From: Bagarius yarrelli
Taxonomy: Eukaryota > Chordata > Actinopteri > Siluriformes > Sisoridae
Assembly (NCBI GenBank): GCA_005784505.1
Contig: VCAZ01000339.1
Coordinates: 96,735-160,734, forward strand
DNA: 64,000 nt
Direction of reading: 5' to 3'
Each line of letters begins with the position of its first letter. Positions within the stretch are counted from its first letter, which is position 1. This document shows, in pieces, positions 31,271 to 44,829 of the stretch. A program made the position numbers and the translations under genes. Below the pieces are notes generated by a model that worked only from the letters and a program-made list of their open reading frames with translations, ran no database searches and had not been told where the DNA came from.

Positions 31271-32369
31271 TTTATTCAAAGCAGCTTGTAAGATACATTA
31301 CTCCTAAAATACACACACCAGTGAAATAGGCAGAAAGTTAGCATGCGTTTTCATTCTGGTGTTTAGAAGAAGGTTGTGAAGAAGAAGTGATGATGCAGAT
31401 TCATCTGCTACCATGAGAGCAGGTGGATCATTGGATCAGGTTAAATAATCAATTAAAGATTAGAGAGAGATACAGTGGTCTGGTCTCCACATGACCACTG
31501 ACTAAAAGCAGAAGTAGAAGCATTTCACACCTGTGAGAAAACAAAAAACAAAGTGGACTTTACTAGATCCTGCTGTGAGAAAGCATCTCCTAAACAACAA
31601 CGACTATTAGGGGAGAACAGAACCAAACTCTGAGCCTTGTAGGACACTAGGAGAGTCTGTGTGAAACAGATCCAGAAGCAAAACTAAGCAGGGCATGATG
31701 TCTTCCATGGATAGAAAAGAGGAACATGTCAAACAAGGAACAGAAGATCCTGCATATATGGTGGAGGTGATGTATGTGCTGAAAATCTTTTATAGATGCT
31801 TCTCTTGGTAGAAGTCTCAGGTTAGAGAAGTGTTTGGACAATCAGGACTTCTCATTCGCTCTGATTTCTCTGATTTCTGGTGAACAGATCTGAGTCAATG
31901 TTGAGCTTCAGAGGAGATACCTGGTGTGACTGATGGAGAGGTTCTCCAGAAACTTAAACTCTGCCCCTTTCTAACTCCAAATAAACTTAATTTACTTTGA
32001 ATAATAATAGAGAGAGAGACACTGTGCTTCTATGGTAAAGCAAGAAACACACTTCATCATTGGAGTATTTAAGTGAATGATGTCATCAAATTTTTTTTTT
32101 AAATTTCTTTTAATAACTTAACAAGCTCAGTGTGTATGTGTGTGTGTGTGTGTATGTGTGTATTTGTTTGCGTTTTATATGATATAGATCTCCTGAAATC
32201 TCAAGACCTGCTGCGACCTCACACCGAAGTGTGTGACGGAGAAAATTCTCTTATATCTCCTGGAGAACAGATTATTTAGCTGGAGGAACATCATTAACGG
32301 ATGAATAAACCTTCCCATACTGTCCTCCTCTAAATAAAATAAATATTCAACTTCATAAGTACATGTATA
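31001..32369. other. Non-coding stretch
   Basis: Contains a (CA)n run at 31233-31269 and (TG)n at 32130-32165. No gene seen. Confidence 0.5.
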
Positions 32370-32585
32370 GAGCCAATGAAACGCATTTTTCGCATATCCC
32401 ATCTTAGTAAGTTGGGGTCAGAGCGCAGGGTCAGCTATGATAAAGCGCCCCTGGAGCAGGAAGGGTTAAGGGTCTTGCTCAAGGACCCAACAGTGGTTGA
32501 CTTGCCGGTGGTGGGGCTTAGTGTTTCTGGTCTTCAGATCAGCAACTTAGCACCTTAACCATTTGAGCCACCACTGCCCTTCCAT
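32370..32585 (-). mobile_element. tRNA-derived SINE, copy 2
   Basis: On minus: GGGCAGTGGTGGCTCAAATG then GTTAAGG (A-box region), then the CAACCACTGTTGGGTCC block, TTGAGCAAGACCCTTAACCC, GCTCCAGGGGCGC, TGACCCTGCGCTCTGACCCC and AAGATGGGATATGCG. Better preserved than copy 1 at its 5' end; the GGTTCAA B-box is eroded. Confidence 0.7.
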
Positions 32586-32819
32586 GGTCAAAGTGTCAGT
32601 TGAAATCAATAATGAACAGAGCATGCATTGATCTGCTGCCCCATAATGAGGTCTTTTTAAGGTCTGTAATTGACCAATCAGGACTGTGTTTTTTTATGAT
32701 GGGTGTTAATTGTGTAATCAGTGGTGTGTATAAGCATCAGGTGTGGGCGGAGTTTGGGCAGAAAGTGGTAGGAAAGGGGCAGAGCAACCGACAGGTAATA
32801 TCTTGATTCTTACCTGAAA

Positions 32820-32900
32820 CTGACATTTTACTGATAATAAATACTGATAGTAAAAAGTGCTATACAAATAAAACTGAATTGAATTTAATTGAATTGAATA
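32820..32900 (+). mobile_element. L2 3'-tail fragment
   Basis: AAAGTGCTATACAAATAAA followed by ATTGA-type repeats, matching the 3' end of the L2 at 20420-20468. Only the tail is present, typical of severe 5' truncation. Confidence 0.7.
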
Positions 32901-35478
32901 GTATGTCTGCACTAAAGAAACCTACACTAGTCCCTGACCTACAACACACACAGTGTTTGTAAGTTATTTTAAACAGTTCCTCTGCACGGATGGTTGGTGT
33001 CCTGCAGTGTTGAGAGCTTTACAGGTTCAGAGTGATGAAGTGTTTGATTGAAGAATCAGAATCAATAAAACTCACCTGTAATAGAGCACACACACGCAGA
33101 CACACACACACACCTCCTTTAAGTTCATTTAAGTATATGTCTGTCTCCATTTACCCTTGATTGATTCACTGCTTCCTGAACTTGATGTTCTTTCTATTAA
33201 ACCCCTGATAACACAACCTTTACTCTGCATGTGTGTGTTTATTAATCCTCACTATAGGACACACTCTTTTGTGCACGGTAATGAGGTCAGCGCTGGGTTC
33301 AGTATAAGGTTCTGGTCTTCGTGCTGGTCCTCAGGAGGTTCTTTAACCTTAGCATTTAATTCTAAGTGTAAACACACTGCTCCCTGAATAAACTCTAAAA
33401 TCTGTTTATCCTAACCGTCCTGACCTTCTAGATATTTCTGTCTCGCTCAGAACCTCACATAGAACCTTGCTCAGAACCTCTCTCAGAACCCTTTGGTGTC
33501 TGATATCAGAACTTGCATCATCACCATGTGACTGAAATCTCTCTGTATCTTATCTCTTTTTTAATCCCTCTATTAGGTTTCTTTTTTTAAATTGTTATTT
33601 GCTCAGTCTGTAAATCAGTTAAACTCTGTGGTTGCCATTCCCCCACAAACTGCTTATATAGGTGATTTTCCCCCTCTGATGGTAAGAAGAGCATTGGGAT
33701 TTTCTGTCATTATTTACCAATTAACTGATAGATTTAATTTTAATAATCTTTTTATTATAATACTTTTTAAGGCTACATCACTGCCTCGCTTTCTTTATCA
33801 CTCACTCTTTCTCTCTTTGTATCTTATTCGTTCTCTCACTCTGTATCTCTCTCTGTCACTCTCTCTGTCTCTCTTTCTCTGGATTATTCTGGTCTTGAAT
33901 TTAGTATTTATTTTACTAAGTCCTCTCATATCTCGAGTAACAGACACTATAAAATGAGAAAGATTTCCATGTCTGAGTGAGCAGTGATTAGTTGAGAAGT
34001 TGTGGATGAAAATAAATAAATGTATGTGTCTTTCTGATGAACCTAAATTGAAGATGAAAATCATTTCATAGTTAAGTCGATTGTTTTGACCCAAATGGAC
34101 CTGTAAGACTTACTCCATAAAAGCAGCCTGTGTGCAGTGTGTGGAGGCGTCACAGTGTGCAGGGGCTGATAGGAAAGCGCAGACCTCCAGCTTCCCGCTA
34201 GCAAACACAAACACATTAAATTAACCCGAGAGGCATACTGCTCTTCCTGTACATAACGATTGATTTCTCGAGTGGGAGGAACTCGGTAATGAGTTAAAAA
34301 GATTTCCGCCAAGCACAACCGCATCTTTTGATTCGCAATCTGTAGAATTGAGTAAGTGCAAAGGTGTTTATCTTAGCTTAGATGACTAAATTATGTGGTT
34401 ATACCGATCCATGTGTGTTTGTTAAGGGAAATGTGAGTTCAGGAATGAACAGCTAAAATAAATCTAGAAGATCTGGAATCTGTGTGAAATATGTTGCAGG
34501 TTACTGAGTCAATCAGAAGGTCAGCAGAAGAGCCAGGAAAAACACCCAAAACTAACAAACAAGAACCAAAACAACAATCACCAGAGCAAGAGAATCAATC
34601 ATCATCTTATGACCACAACTAGTATGCTGTAATAACGTCATCAGCACCATCATCAGGACCCACAGCCTGCAGAGCTCAAACACATGACATAATAAAGATT
34701 CCCAAAAATGCCTGCAGCTCTGCTTCTCCTGCTGGAACCCATAAACACATGCAGATGTTAAGCGGAACATGTAATAACAGACATGAGCAATAGACCGTGT
34801 TCCTCTTACTTTTGCCTCAGTTTCAGTTTATCCTGGTCTTGGGAGCCAATAGAACAGCAGAAGGTAGGGTTTAGATTTGTGTAACTCTTTATTCTTATTA
34901 TAAATTAATTTTGCAATTACTTTAGATTTTATTATAACATTTTACTGTTATAAATAATCCCATCCTGTCAATCCACCTTCTGGAATTTTATTTATAAATA
35001 TACATAGAGTTCTTAGATAGAGGTCTTATTCTTTCAGTTTGCTTAGATGTTCCTGTGACGCATGTTGAGGTTTTGGAAGGTCGACTCTAACACAGACATT
35101 TAACAGTGTTTGTGTTCTCTAGCTGCTGGAGGTCCCAGCAGAACATCTTCAACATGTCAAACCAAAGTTAAGCAAAATTCTTACACTGACATACAGATCG
35201 CCTGCACCGACATTAGAGCCAAACAAACCTGCTTATTTCACTTTATTGCATGATCTCTACAGCGGAGACATGGGGTCTGGACACATTCTCGTGATGTCCT
35301 AAGAACTCGTTATCCGCTTCTGTTCATCTGTTTTTTTAGGTAAAGTACAACATGATTACAAAGAATTAAATTTGCACAAACGATTTCTAGAAAAACATCA
35401 GGAAAAAATATTTTATTCAGATGAAGTTGAATGCAGAGGCTTCTCAGTCTGAGCAAAAAACAAACTAAAGTTAAATAG
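32901..35478. other. Non-coding stretch
   Basis: CT-rich patch at 33790-33885; otherwise AT-rich and unremarkable. No gene seen. Confidence 0.5.
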
Positions 35479-35821
35479 AGTGATGTGATCTATTTCCCCT
35501 TCATTCCTAATGACCAGTCCTTAAATCCCAGGATGTTCTGCAGTCTGTTGCAGCTGTGTTAAGATGATAGACAGATGCTTCACTTTTTTTCTATGCCATG
35601 TTTAGCTCTCTCTCTATATATCGCACTCTCTCTCTGTCTCTCTCCCTCTCTCTCTTAGTGATGTGATCTATTTTCCCTTCATTCCTAATGATCAGTCCTT
35701 AAATCCCAGGATGTTCTGCAGTCTGTTGCAGCTGTGTTAAGATGATAGACAGATGCTTCACTTTTTTCTATGCCATGTTTAGCTCTCTCTATCTATATCA
35801 CACTCTCTCTATGTCTCTCTC

Positions 35822-35853
<32 letters not shown>
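35479..35853 (+). repeat. Tandem duplication of about 178 bp
   Basis: Unit 1 35479-35656, unit 2 from 35657. Both start AGTGATGTGATCTATTT and end in a CT tract; differences are few (for example a C/T change in the ATGAYCAGTCC phrase). The second CT tract is longer (to 35853). Confidence 0.9.
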
Positions 35854-35854
<1 letters not shown>

Positions 35855-35919
35855 ATTTCCTACTCTAAGATAATATCCACTAAGTTAATGCCATGGAAAG
35901 GGCAATAAGGCGCCTCCAA

Positions 35920-36383
35920 TGAACCCTTACAGTTTGCAGTTTATTAAAAACAAAACATAAAGAGAAGTGAGTTAGTTCAGCTTTATATTTTTAATTAAGC
36001 TTTTAAAGGTTCAAAACATATATGCATCCTTCTGTGATAAAACTCTGTTAGCACTGCATCTCTCTAATATTGGCATTGGTAATATTAGTTAAGGTGTTGA
36101 ACAGTTCAAAAGAGAAGTCAGATAGCAGGCAAAGTTAGTACACGAATATTAAAAAATAATCCAGGCAGACAAATCCAAAACGCTAGAAGGCATAAACCAA
36201 AAACAGAGCAGAGATCAATACTATGGCCATAAATACAAACATGCAAACAATACTTAACAAAGATAGAGTCTAAAGTACTAGCTTAAGTAGCTACCCAAAC
36301 AGGAAGTCACCCCGGAAGTAAACATCAGGGCCTAGTATTCTGGAGATGGCGCCCTCAGGTGTTGGGAGTGTGGAATCGTGACA
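35920..36383 (-). mobile_element. Solo LTR, gypsy-type candidate
   Basis: Bounded by TG (35920) and CA (36383). On minus it starts TGTCACGATTCCACAC, then AGGGCGCCATCTCCAG, as do the gypsy LTRs at 43.8 and 57.8 kb (ACACCTGAGGGCGCCA), and ends with AATAAACTGCAAACTGTAAG just before GGTTCA. Shared phrases with 43.5-43.8 kb include AATCCAAAACGCTAGA. No internal genes flank it and no target duplication is clear. Confidence 0.6.
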
Positions 36384-38574
36384 GGAGATTTAAATCCTGA
36401 TAAGTTTCTTAATGCATAAAAAAACAGATTATTGGATCACCAGATTATCAAATCACCAGATTAGGTTTACAGTTAAGGGGTTAGATTTAGAGTTTAGAAG
36501 TTAGATTTACACATTAGGGATCAGATTTACATTTTGGTATTTAAAGTTTGTTTCTATAGCATACATAGGAGAAATTTAAAGTATCATAACAAAAATCACG
36601 ACAATAAAAACTAAGAAATTAAAACAAAAAATATTTTTGAATTGTTTTAAAATGAATAGAAAATGTATTTGATCACTATGCTAATTTGCCAAAGTAAAAT
36701 TTAAAATTTAAGAAAAGTACAGAAATGAGGACCAAAACGCAAAGTGAGGTTTAGGGTTTAAATTCAATAGCGTGATGTCTGTTGTCCTATTCCTTACATT
36801 AGGTCACATGATTAACCATGTGTACAGAAACAGAGCAAAATAACTTTCTGTTCGTATTTGTTTTGTTTTTCAGTGTGTGTGTGTCTGTGTGTATTTAAAA
36901 TATTATTCAATGCCATTGCTGTGTAGAAGTTTTACATTAGTTCTAGTCACATTGGTGGAATTTTATTAATATGTGACAGTGAAGTTCAGCTCTGTGATTT
37001 GGGTATGTAATTCATCTAAAAGGTTTTTTAAGTCATCACACACTGTCACACACAGGATGAGTATGTATGTGTGCATGTGTGTCTGTGTGTGTGGTGAATT
37101 TATTAGCTCAGGCTTTAAGAGCAGATGGGATCTTTAACAGTGGCCAGATCGATGGTTCAGAATGTCAGTCATGAAGTGTTTGGCTCTGTTATGGTTTTAA
37201 CCTTTCAGCTCTGTGCGTCGAGGAGCACAAAGATCTCCTGTAGTGCTGCAGCTCCCACGTCTCCAGCTTCAAACACCAACAACACCAATGTTTTAGTCGC
37301 AGCTTCACTTCCTGCCATCAGATTTACAACCGATCGTCCAAGCTAGAAATAAACAAGGAGTTGACACTAATATCAAACATCACGTGTTAGCTAACAGCTC
37401 TTTAGCTAACACGCACCTACACACACACAAACTTTGTCATTTCATAGCGTACAAAAACCTTTTTGACACCTAGTCTTATGAACTTGTTTTGGAATTGCTT
37501 TTATTGATTATTATTATATTTAAAATGACCATAAAAGGATCAGTAATTTGTCTTAAACCGTCCCAATTCTGCATGTCAGCAAACTTGTTCCTTTGCACAC
37601 TTATCAATTATCAACTTTTAAAATTGCACACTTTGTAGAAACATTAGGGTGTAGTGTGGCTATTGGGACAGGGCCACTGAGTGAACCAGCTTCATCTTTA
37701 TCTCTATCTCATCACTTATCATCTCCATCCTATCTCATCACAAAACTGTTTTGTTATTTTGTTGTACTTTGTTTTTTCGCACCCTAATCTATTTTAATCT
37801 TATTTGTAGCAGACACCTAAAGCTTGATTCTCAGAGAGAAACCCCTCTCCTTTACAATTCAGATTTCAGTGTTAAAGATTTTCTCCAGGATTATGAGAAA
37901 AACGTCTGATTGACTTCACCTCAGGAGGATATGACAGATTTTTATATAGAAACATTTTCTGTGTGTGTGTGTGATGATGAAACACTTTCTTTCAGATTCT
38001 TAGTGTTTAAGCGTATTTAAGCCCCAACCCTATCCGAACTAAGAGCTCAGAAGGGTCAACCTATCATTTTAATTGACCGATGAATCATCTCTTGTGTCCT
38101 GATCGATTGTATTAATTTCATGGGTTTCAAAGTGGCTGTGACATTTTACATTAGGATATTTAGTTATTGTGTGATGAAGACATCGCTCCTCTATGGACAG
38201 AAATCCATTCTCTCCTCCCCTCTTGTCTCGTCTCTTCCTTATGTCACCTGGATTCCAGACGGATATTTTTAAAACCTGCTGATGAATTAAAGTAACTGTT
38301 CTGTAACACTTGAAGAACTAAGCAGTAAATAAATGTGTGTTGATTGATTAACGAGATCAGAGACAGAAAACTAAGAAGAAATGAAAGTTTAGTCACAAAC
38401 AGATTTAAAAATGTCACACAAAACAAACATCAAATACATTAATCCATAATCCATTTATCACTTTGTGTCTTCACTCCTTTGTTTTTAGTTTGTGAATCTG
38501 TGTGTTTTTGTTTTTAAGTAAAACATTGTTCTAACATTAACATACATAATTTTATTTTTATACAATTTATTTCT
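36384..38574. other. Non-coding stretch
   Basis: AT-rich. The open frame at 37125-37346 has no recognisable motif. No gene seen. Confidence 0.5.
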
Positions 38575-40136
38575 TCTTCTTCTTCTTTTCCTTTCGGCTG
38601 TTCCCTTCTAGGGGGCACCACGGCAAATCATCTGTCTCCACCTAACCCTATTCTCTAATACTAATAGTTAGAGATCCAGTTATCTCTAATTCTCCTATAC
38701 CCCAAGTACTTGAACTCCTGTACCTTCTTTACCTCTTCACCCTGTAATCTAACTGTTCCACTTTCCTCTCTTTCATTTAAACACATGTACTCTGTCTTGC
38801 TACAACAGTATTTCATCCTCTTTAATGGCATCCTAACTTTGCATGAACTAATCTTTTGAACTTCCTGCCTCACATTATTTACCTCTTCTACCCTTTCTTC
38901 CCATTTTCCTTATTCATCAACACTTCAAAGTACTCCTTCCATCTTCTCTGTACACTCTTCTCATTTGTAAGCACCATTCCATCTCAATCCTTAATAACCC
39001 TAACCAGCTGCACAGCCCCATCTCGATTCCTCTGCCTTGCAACAAGTCCTTCTCTCCTTCTCTAGGGTCTAACCTAATGTAATACTCATCATATGCCTTT
39101 TACTTCCCTCTTCAGTCTGTGCCACAAAACCTTGTATTCCTGTCTACTTTCCTCAGTTCTTTCCATTTCCCAGTTCTTCCTGGCTAACCTCTGCATACTA
39201 TCCTGAACTTCTCCATTCCACCACCAAGTCTTTTTGTCTGCTTTCCTCTTTCCACATAACATACCTTGCACCTTTCTTCCTGTCTCCCTGATCACTTCTG
39301 CTGTCGTTTGCCATTCATCTAGAAACTCCTGTCTAAACTCCTTTTTCTCTTAGCAAAGTCTTCTATCATCTGTCCTTCACTGTTCCTTTTCCTGACTCCA
39401 AACCTGCCCAACACTTCCTCATCACTTCTGTTCCCCCCACCAACATGTCTATTAAAGTCTGTGTCTATCACTACTCTCTCATCTCTGGGAATACTCATAA
39501 TTACCTCATCTAACTCACACCAGAACCTCTCTTCACAACCTGTTTGTGGGGCATAATCACAACATTCACCATCAGCCATTCAGTTTCTAACCTGTCTGGC
39601 ACTCTTTTCACCTCCAGAACATTCCGCACCAACTCCTCTTTCAGGATCACCCCTTCCCCATTTCTCCTCCGATCCACACTATGATAAAACAACTTGAATC
39701 CAGATTCAAAACTACAAGCTTTGCTACCCTTCAACTTGGTCTCCTGTAGACACAATATATCTACCTTCCTTTTCTTCATCATATTAACCAGCTCTCTACC
39801 TTAACCTGTAATTGTCCCAACCTTTAAGCGTCCCTATTCTCAGTCCTACACTCTTGCCTTTCCTCTTCCCTTTCTATCTATTCACACGTCCTCCTCCTCT
39901 CCTCCTTTGACCAACAGTAGCCCAATTTCCGCTGGCACCCTGTAGGTCAACATTGCTGGTGGTGGTCGTTTTATACCGGGCCTCGACCGATCCGGTATAA
40001 AATTTTGACAGATGATTCGCATATTTAGATTTGGCAACGTTTTACGTTGATGCCTTTGCTGACACAACCATCTCTATTTATTCAGACTTGGGACTGGCAC
40101 CGAAGTCACTGGCTTGTGACCCCTGTGGCTAGATTA
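38575..40136 (-). mobile_element. RTE-type LINE, copy 2 (internally deleted)
   Basis: Same family as 3386-5483. The start (40136 on minus) matches 3386 onward. It carries the endonuclease (39782-39319: VDILCLQETKLKGSKA, RNGEGVILKEELVRNV), a linker (39295-39089: TWWWNGEVQDSMQRLARK) and a small part near the RT C-terminus (38873-38661: KTEYMCLNEREESGTV, LQGEEVKKVQEFKYLG). About 1 kb with the RT catalytic core is deleted, and the element also lacks the C-terminal RGRPKRR region. The 3' end is typical of RTE: CAGCCGAAAGGAAAAG followed by (AAG)n at 38574-38590. Confidence 0.85.
39319..39782 (-). pseudogene. RTE LINE endonuclease domain
   Basis: Exonuclease-endonuclease-phosphatase fold. The block with the catalytic Glu is ILCLQETKLKGSKA; the expected GDFN block reads IDTDFNRHVGGGNR, with Gly replaced; GRFGVRKRNSEGQMIEDFA follows. 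Two overlapping frames (39510-39782 and 39319-39579) show one frameshift near 39,550. Confidence 0.8.
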
Positions 40137-43100
40137 TATAATTTATTTCTATACATTTTTACTAATGTAAAAAATTGTTAAAAATCATCCTTGAAGCACA
40201 CCTGAGATTTATTAATATAAAGTCCTGTAGATCAAAGAATGAAAATCGCAAAATCTACTTTTAACTTTAAAACAACTGTTTGATAATCAGTTTATTTTTT
40301 GGCTTTTGGTATATTTCTGGAATTTAATTTTGGTGTTTAGTGTTTTCTGGCGCTGCGGCTCAGTGTGAATGCTTGTTGCTGTTGTGTGTTAAAGTATGTG
40401 TTTCACTTCAGTGATGCCAGAGTTTTAGCAGTTTATCACTTTCGTCTTTACGAGATATTAGTTCATTTCACCAAAATCTACTGCTCTTGCGACTACCTGG
40501 TGGTAAATTTCACACTATTCCACAATCTATCAAAGAGCACGAAGAGTACAGAAATATTAATGTTGATATAACCATGTTAAACCGACCAGCGTTAATGGAC
40601 TATTAGAAAACTCCAGCTGAAACAAAAACTTCACACCAACACGCACTGCATTAGGGCACAACACTTCTAATAAATTATCATACATTTTTAAATTATGATC
40701 AGTAGCTAAACAATACACACACTTTCAAAACTATCACAGACTTGAGATCAGTCACTATTCACTGATTTAAAGGGTGACACTGAGTGAAAGAGGAATAAAT
40801 TTAATTTAATTTAAATCTCTTTCATGATTAATTAGCTTATCCACACACTTGAATAAATGCAGAATAAAAACTGTTTTCTGTTACTGACACTTAGACACAA
40901 AAGTCAGATGTGTTGCTAAAACAAAACATCAAAATATAATAATAAAGTGAGACATGAATAAATCTGTTGTTAAAAATATTGTGGCTATTTCTGTGGTCTT
41001 TGTTTTCCCTGCTGATCAGTTACAAAAAAAACAATCACCTTTTTTTTTTTTTTATTTGTCTGTCAGTAAACATTAATACTTTACACTGGCGGTGAAGAAC
41101 ATCTAAAATATTTTACTGTAAAACTAAACCCCCTTGTGTGTGTGTATGTGTGTGTTTGTTAGTTAAAGAGGCCAAGTTTTGGATAATAAGTGTGTAATAG
41201 GAAACACACAGTGTTTGTTATTTAAGAGTAAAGTAGATAAAGCTTTTTTTCAGTTCTCATCACACATTCCGCCTATGCAATAAGTGCATTTGTTATTGGC
41301 CCTCCTTAAGCAAGACACTGCATTTTAATACCTAGATTATTACATATACTTACACAGACATATACACACAGAGAATATAAATGTAACTGTACTTACTATT
41401 ACTTTTTTTTTAATGCTACTGATAAAACCACTAAAGAGTTAAAACACATCAGCTCTCTAAACTAAGATAAGTGCAGTGTGAGGAATTTGAGGAGTTTAAA
41501 TATTGAGAGAAGTGTAAAAAGCTGCTTCTGGTTTTGAACAGGGTCATTAGGATGAAGTGAGTGTAAGTTAATATATATTATTGGATGTATGGATGGATAA
41601 GGCAAAGAGATAAGTCTGTTGTCTGCTTGCCCTTTTAGCTGATGTAGCAGTGAGCAGATAAACAGATAAATGAGGAAGATAATAGCGGATTAATGAATCA
41701 AGAGGGTCAGACAGGCAAGGAGACAGACATATATATAAAAATTAGATATAGGTCTAGTCATGTCTATCTGCAAGTCTCTGCCCACTCATGAATACACATA
41801 CACACACACACACACACAAAGTAAGATAGATAGAAATATCAGCTAACCATACTATGTAAACCAAATCACACTTTTGAATTATACTGCCACCAACAATACC
41901 ACTATTTTTCTCGCCTTTACTGATACCAAACTATAACAGACTAATATACACTATAACAGCTCTCTTCACCTTTCCTTTATTTTTTTTGCCTCTACCTTAT
42001 AATGCATTATACTAACACTGTAATAGCACACCATAATAATGCTATAATAAAAATGTAATAATTCTATAAAAATTTAATATAAAACAAAATACTTTTCCTA
42101 GCCTCTACTTTGTAATAAAACTGTTATAATTCACATATTAACATGCTTTAATTACCCTAACAATACATTATAATACCACGTAATGACACTGTATGATTGC
42201 ACTATATAACAAATCACTAACAATAAGAAAAAAGCATATAACAATGTAATAGCACACTTGACAACATTGGTAAAACAGTGTGCACAAATTTGCAAAAACA
42301 CTATTAAAACACAATCATAGAAATCACATCTTCTTTACTCTGTAATAACAACTATATCACATTAAATAAATGACACACTGTAGTAACACAGTAATAACAA
42401 ACTTTAAAAACACAACAGTTATATAATATACTTTAATAACACTCTAATACCAAACTATGATATTGCTGTGCTAAACCTGTAATAATGCACTCTATCAGCA
42501 CACTGTATTAGCACAGTAATAACAATAAAACACTCCAAGTAGTCCAAGTCTAAAACAAGCAAAATCCAAGAAAGAGCAGAGAAAATGATCATTTCATTAA
42601 TCCCTGCCTTCTGCTGCACAAAACACACAGTTCATAATTAAAAGTATGAGAAGCGTAGCACAAAAGCCACAGCTTCTACCACGCAGAGTGTGTGAGAGGA
42701 AGTAAGAGAGAGACGAACAAAATTTTATCATGTGACATTTATTTAAGATTAAAGTGTTAAGAATTAAATATGATTAGGTACTTCACACAGAGCCTTTAAT
42801 ATCAGCAGACTAAGACTTTATTGTGTGTGTGTGTGTGTATGTTTGTAATTAGCTTTAGCTTTTCTATAAAGTTCAATGATGTCATTAGCGTGTTATTTAG
42901 TCTGATAAAATCATTACTTCCTGTTTGCTAATACTGATCTCAAAACTCCGACTATTATCATGAGAGGGAGCAAAAGTTGCCTGTGTGTGTGTGTGTGCTT
43001 GTGTACGTGAGTGTCTCTGCTGGATCTGCTCCTTGTCAATTTGATTTGATTGACAGATCACATATTTGCTTTTGATGTTCACCTGCTCTTGTCATGGCAA

Positions 43101-43394
43101 CAAGTCAAGTGATGTGAGTGTATAGACTTGGTGAAATTCTTTGGGTGTTTTTGCACTGTTTTTTATAAATGTTCACCTCCCCTGTCTATCAGACATGGTT
43201 AAAGTGTCATGCGCCCTGCTGTACACCATGAAGCAGGTTCTCGTGTCTGTTGGATTTTATTCAGGATGCATTTCCACAACAGTGATGGCTAAGTTTTGGA
43301 TTAAGCAAAGCAAAGAATAAAGTGATTGGAGAAAAACACATCACAGCAGGAAGTAAATGGATAATAAAAGGCTTTCAGAGAAAAATAACGAATG
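40137..43394. other. Non-coding stretch
   Basis: AT-rich. 41930-42530 holds many loose copies of ACACTGTAATAACA-type phrases. Small CA run at 41800-41818 and TG run at 42822-42840. No gene seen. Confidence 0.5.
41930..42530. repeat. Degenerate CACTGTAATAACA repeat
   Basis: Phrases such as CACTATAACAG, CACTGTAATAGCACA and CACAGTAATAACA recur irregularly over about 600 bases; probably an old minisatellite. Confidence 0.5.
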
Positions 43395-43956
43395 AATGCG
43401 CCGTGTCTCAATTAATCAAATTAAAGAATAAAAAACACGAATAGGAAAATGAGAAAAAATTTAAAAGCCGCTTCAGTGAAAGACACAATAAACACAATAA
43501 ACTGTGAAGAAATAGTTGTATAGGCAAAGTTCGGTACACAAATATCCAATAGAAACCAGGCAAAAAATCCAAAACGCTAGACAAATAATCATAGTCAAAA
43601 AACAGGCATAGATACAAAAACCGCAAACATAGAAAGTAAACTAGAACGCTTAGTAAGTCGAATGAGCAAATATTATTCTACAATGTGAGAGTAAAAGCAG
43701 CTAGATTAGGTAACTAGACAGACAGGAAGTGACACTGGAAGTACTATTTAAGAGCTTATATTTAGGTGTTGGCGCCCTCAGGTGGTGGGAGGGCGAAGAC
43801 TTTACAGTACCCCATCATCCTAGGAATGCCTCCTGGCGTTCTTCATGGGCGTCTTCAAGGGTGGCTTTAACCCAAAACCTTTCTTCTAGTCTGTACCTCT
43901 CCCAGTCCACCAAGTATTTTATGAGCCCCCTACTTCTCCAGAGTCCAGAATTTTAT

Positions 43957-44540
43957 TCACTTGATATGCTGGATCCCCTTAAATCTCAGTTGGTGTCGGG
44001 AGTTCTGTAAACGGAGGTTCATTCGGGCACAGTAGGATCTCAAATACAATGCCTGGTTCAGTCTCTCAGCTTGCCCATTAGACTCTGGATAATGCCTTGA
44101 GGTGAGGCTGACAAAAATGTCAAGATGCTTACAAAAATTCAGTTTATAATCATGACGTAAATTGAGGTCCTCGGTCAGACTCGATGTCCTCTGGGATACC
44201 AATGTTTCTAAGCACATGATTAAACAATTGTGTGGCGGTTTTAATGGCAAAGTGCAGACCCTTGAGAGGGACCAGATTGCAGACCTAAGAGAAATGATTG
44301 ATTATTGTACTGTGGTATAGCCATGATAATTTGGGAGATCTGTGACAAAGTCAATCTAAATGTGTGATCAGGGTCTTTGAGGAACTGGCAGCAGTTCTAA
44401 AAGCCCTTCTGGTAAGTTTCATGGGGTCTTGGATTGGGCACAAATGGCACAGACGTTTATAAAATTTGTGATGTCCACCAGTAAGCATTTGGCCACCAGT
44501 AAGCATTGCTCAAGAGTTCCGTGGGCGAGAAGATAATGTG
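43957..44540 (-). pseudogene. Gypsy integrase fragment
   Basis: On minus: VCAICAQSKTPR (zinc-binding Cys pair), then damaged core sequence with FVTDLPNYHGYTT, and in the last frame YPESNGQAERLNQALYLRSY. The ESNGQAERLNQ phrase holds the catalytic Glu and is a hallmark of gypsy integrases. The region of the second Asp (normally SDRG) is disrupted (TSSLTEDLNLRHDYKLNFCK). Not functional. Confidence 0.8.
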
Positions 44541-44559
44541 AAAGGAGAACTCCTACTTG

Positions 44560-44720
44560 CAGTGTAATAAGGTCTGTGCAGTGGGTGATACTGGGGCCAA
44601 TGGGTTGCCCATCTATGGCAGAAATCTGGAAGGTTGGTATGCAAGGTGAGGTGTGCAGTTTGAGTTTCTTGGCTACTTGACGGTCCATGAGGTTAGGTGC
44701 TGCCCCAGAATCCATTAATG
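44560..44720 (-). pseudogene. Gypsy protease
   Basis: FPALMDSGAAPNLMDRQVAK contains the DSGA active site (DSG codons 44704-44712), followed by FQISAIDGQPIGPSITHCTD. The sequence then passes without RT into CLLVDITNFINVCAICAQSK, which belongs to the integrase zinc finger. The open frame 44419-44844 therefore spans a deletion junction near 44,530. Confidence 0.8.
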
Positions 44721-44829
44721 CTGGGAACATATAGGGTACAGAATCAGTAATAATGTAAGCAGGCACTATCAGACACATGGCAAGCAGGAGAGCGCATACA
44801 AGAAACTTACTTTGGCTAAACATGGAGAA

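Noticed and set aside
32370..32585. tRNA gene
   Set aside because: A/B-box-like phrases belong to a SINE; no cloverleaf could be drawn.
34061..34324. Minus ORF of 87 codons in unique sequence
   Set aside because: No recognisable domain, no conservation evidence; length is expected by chance.
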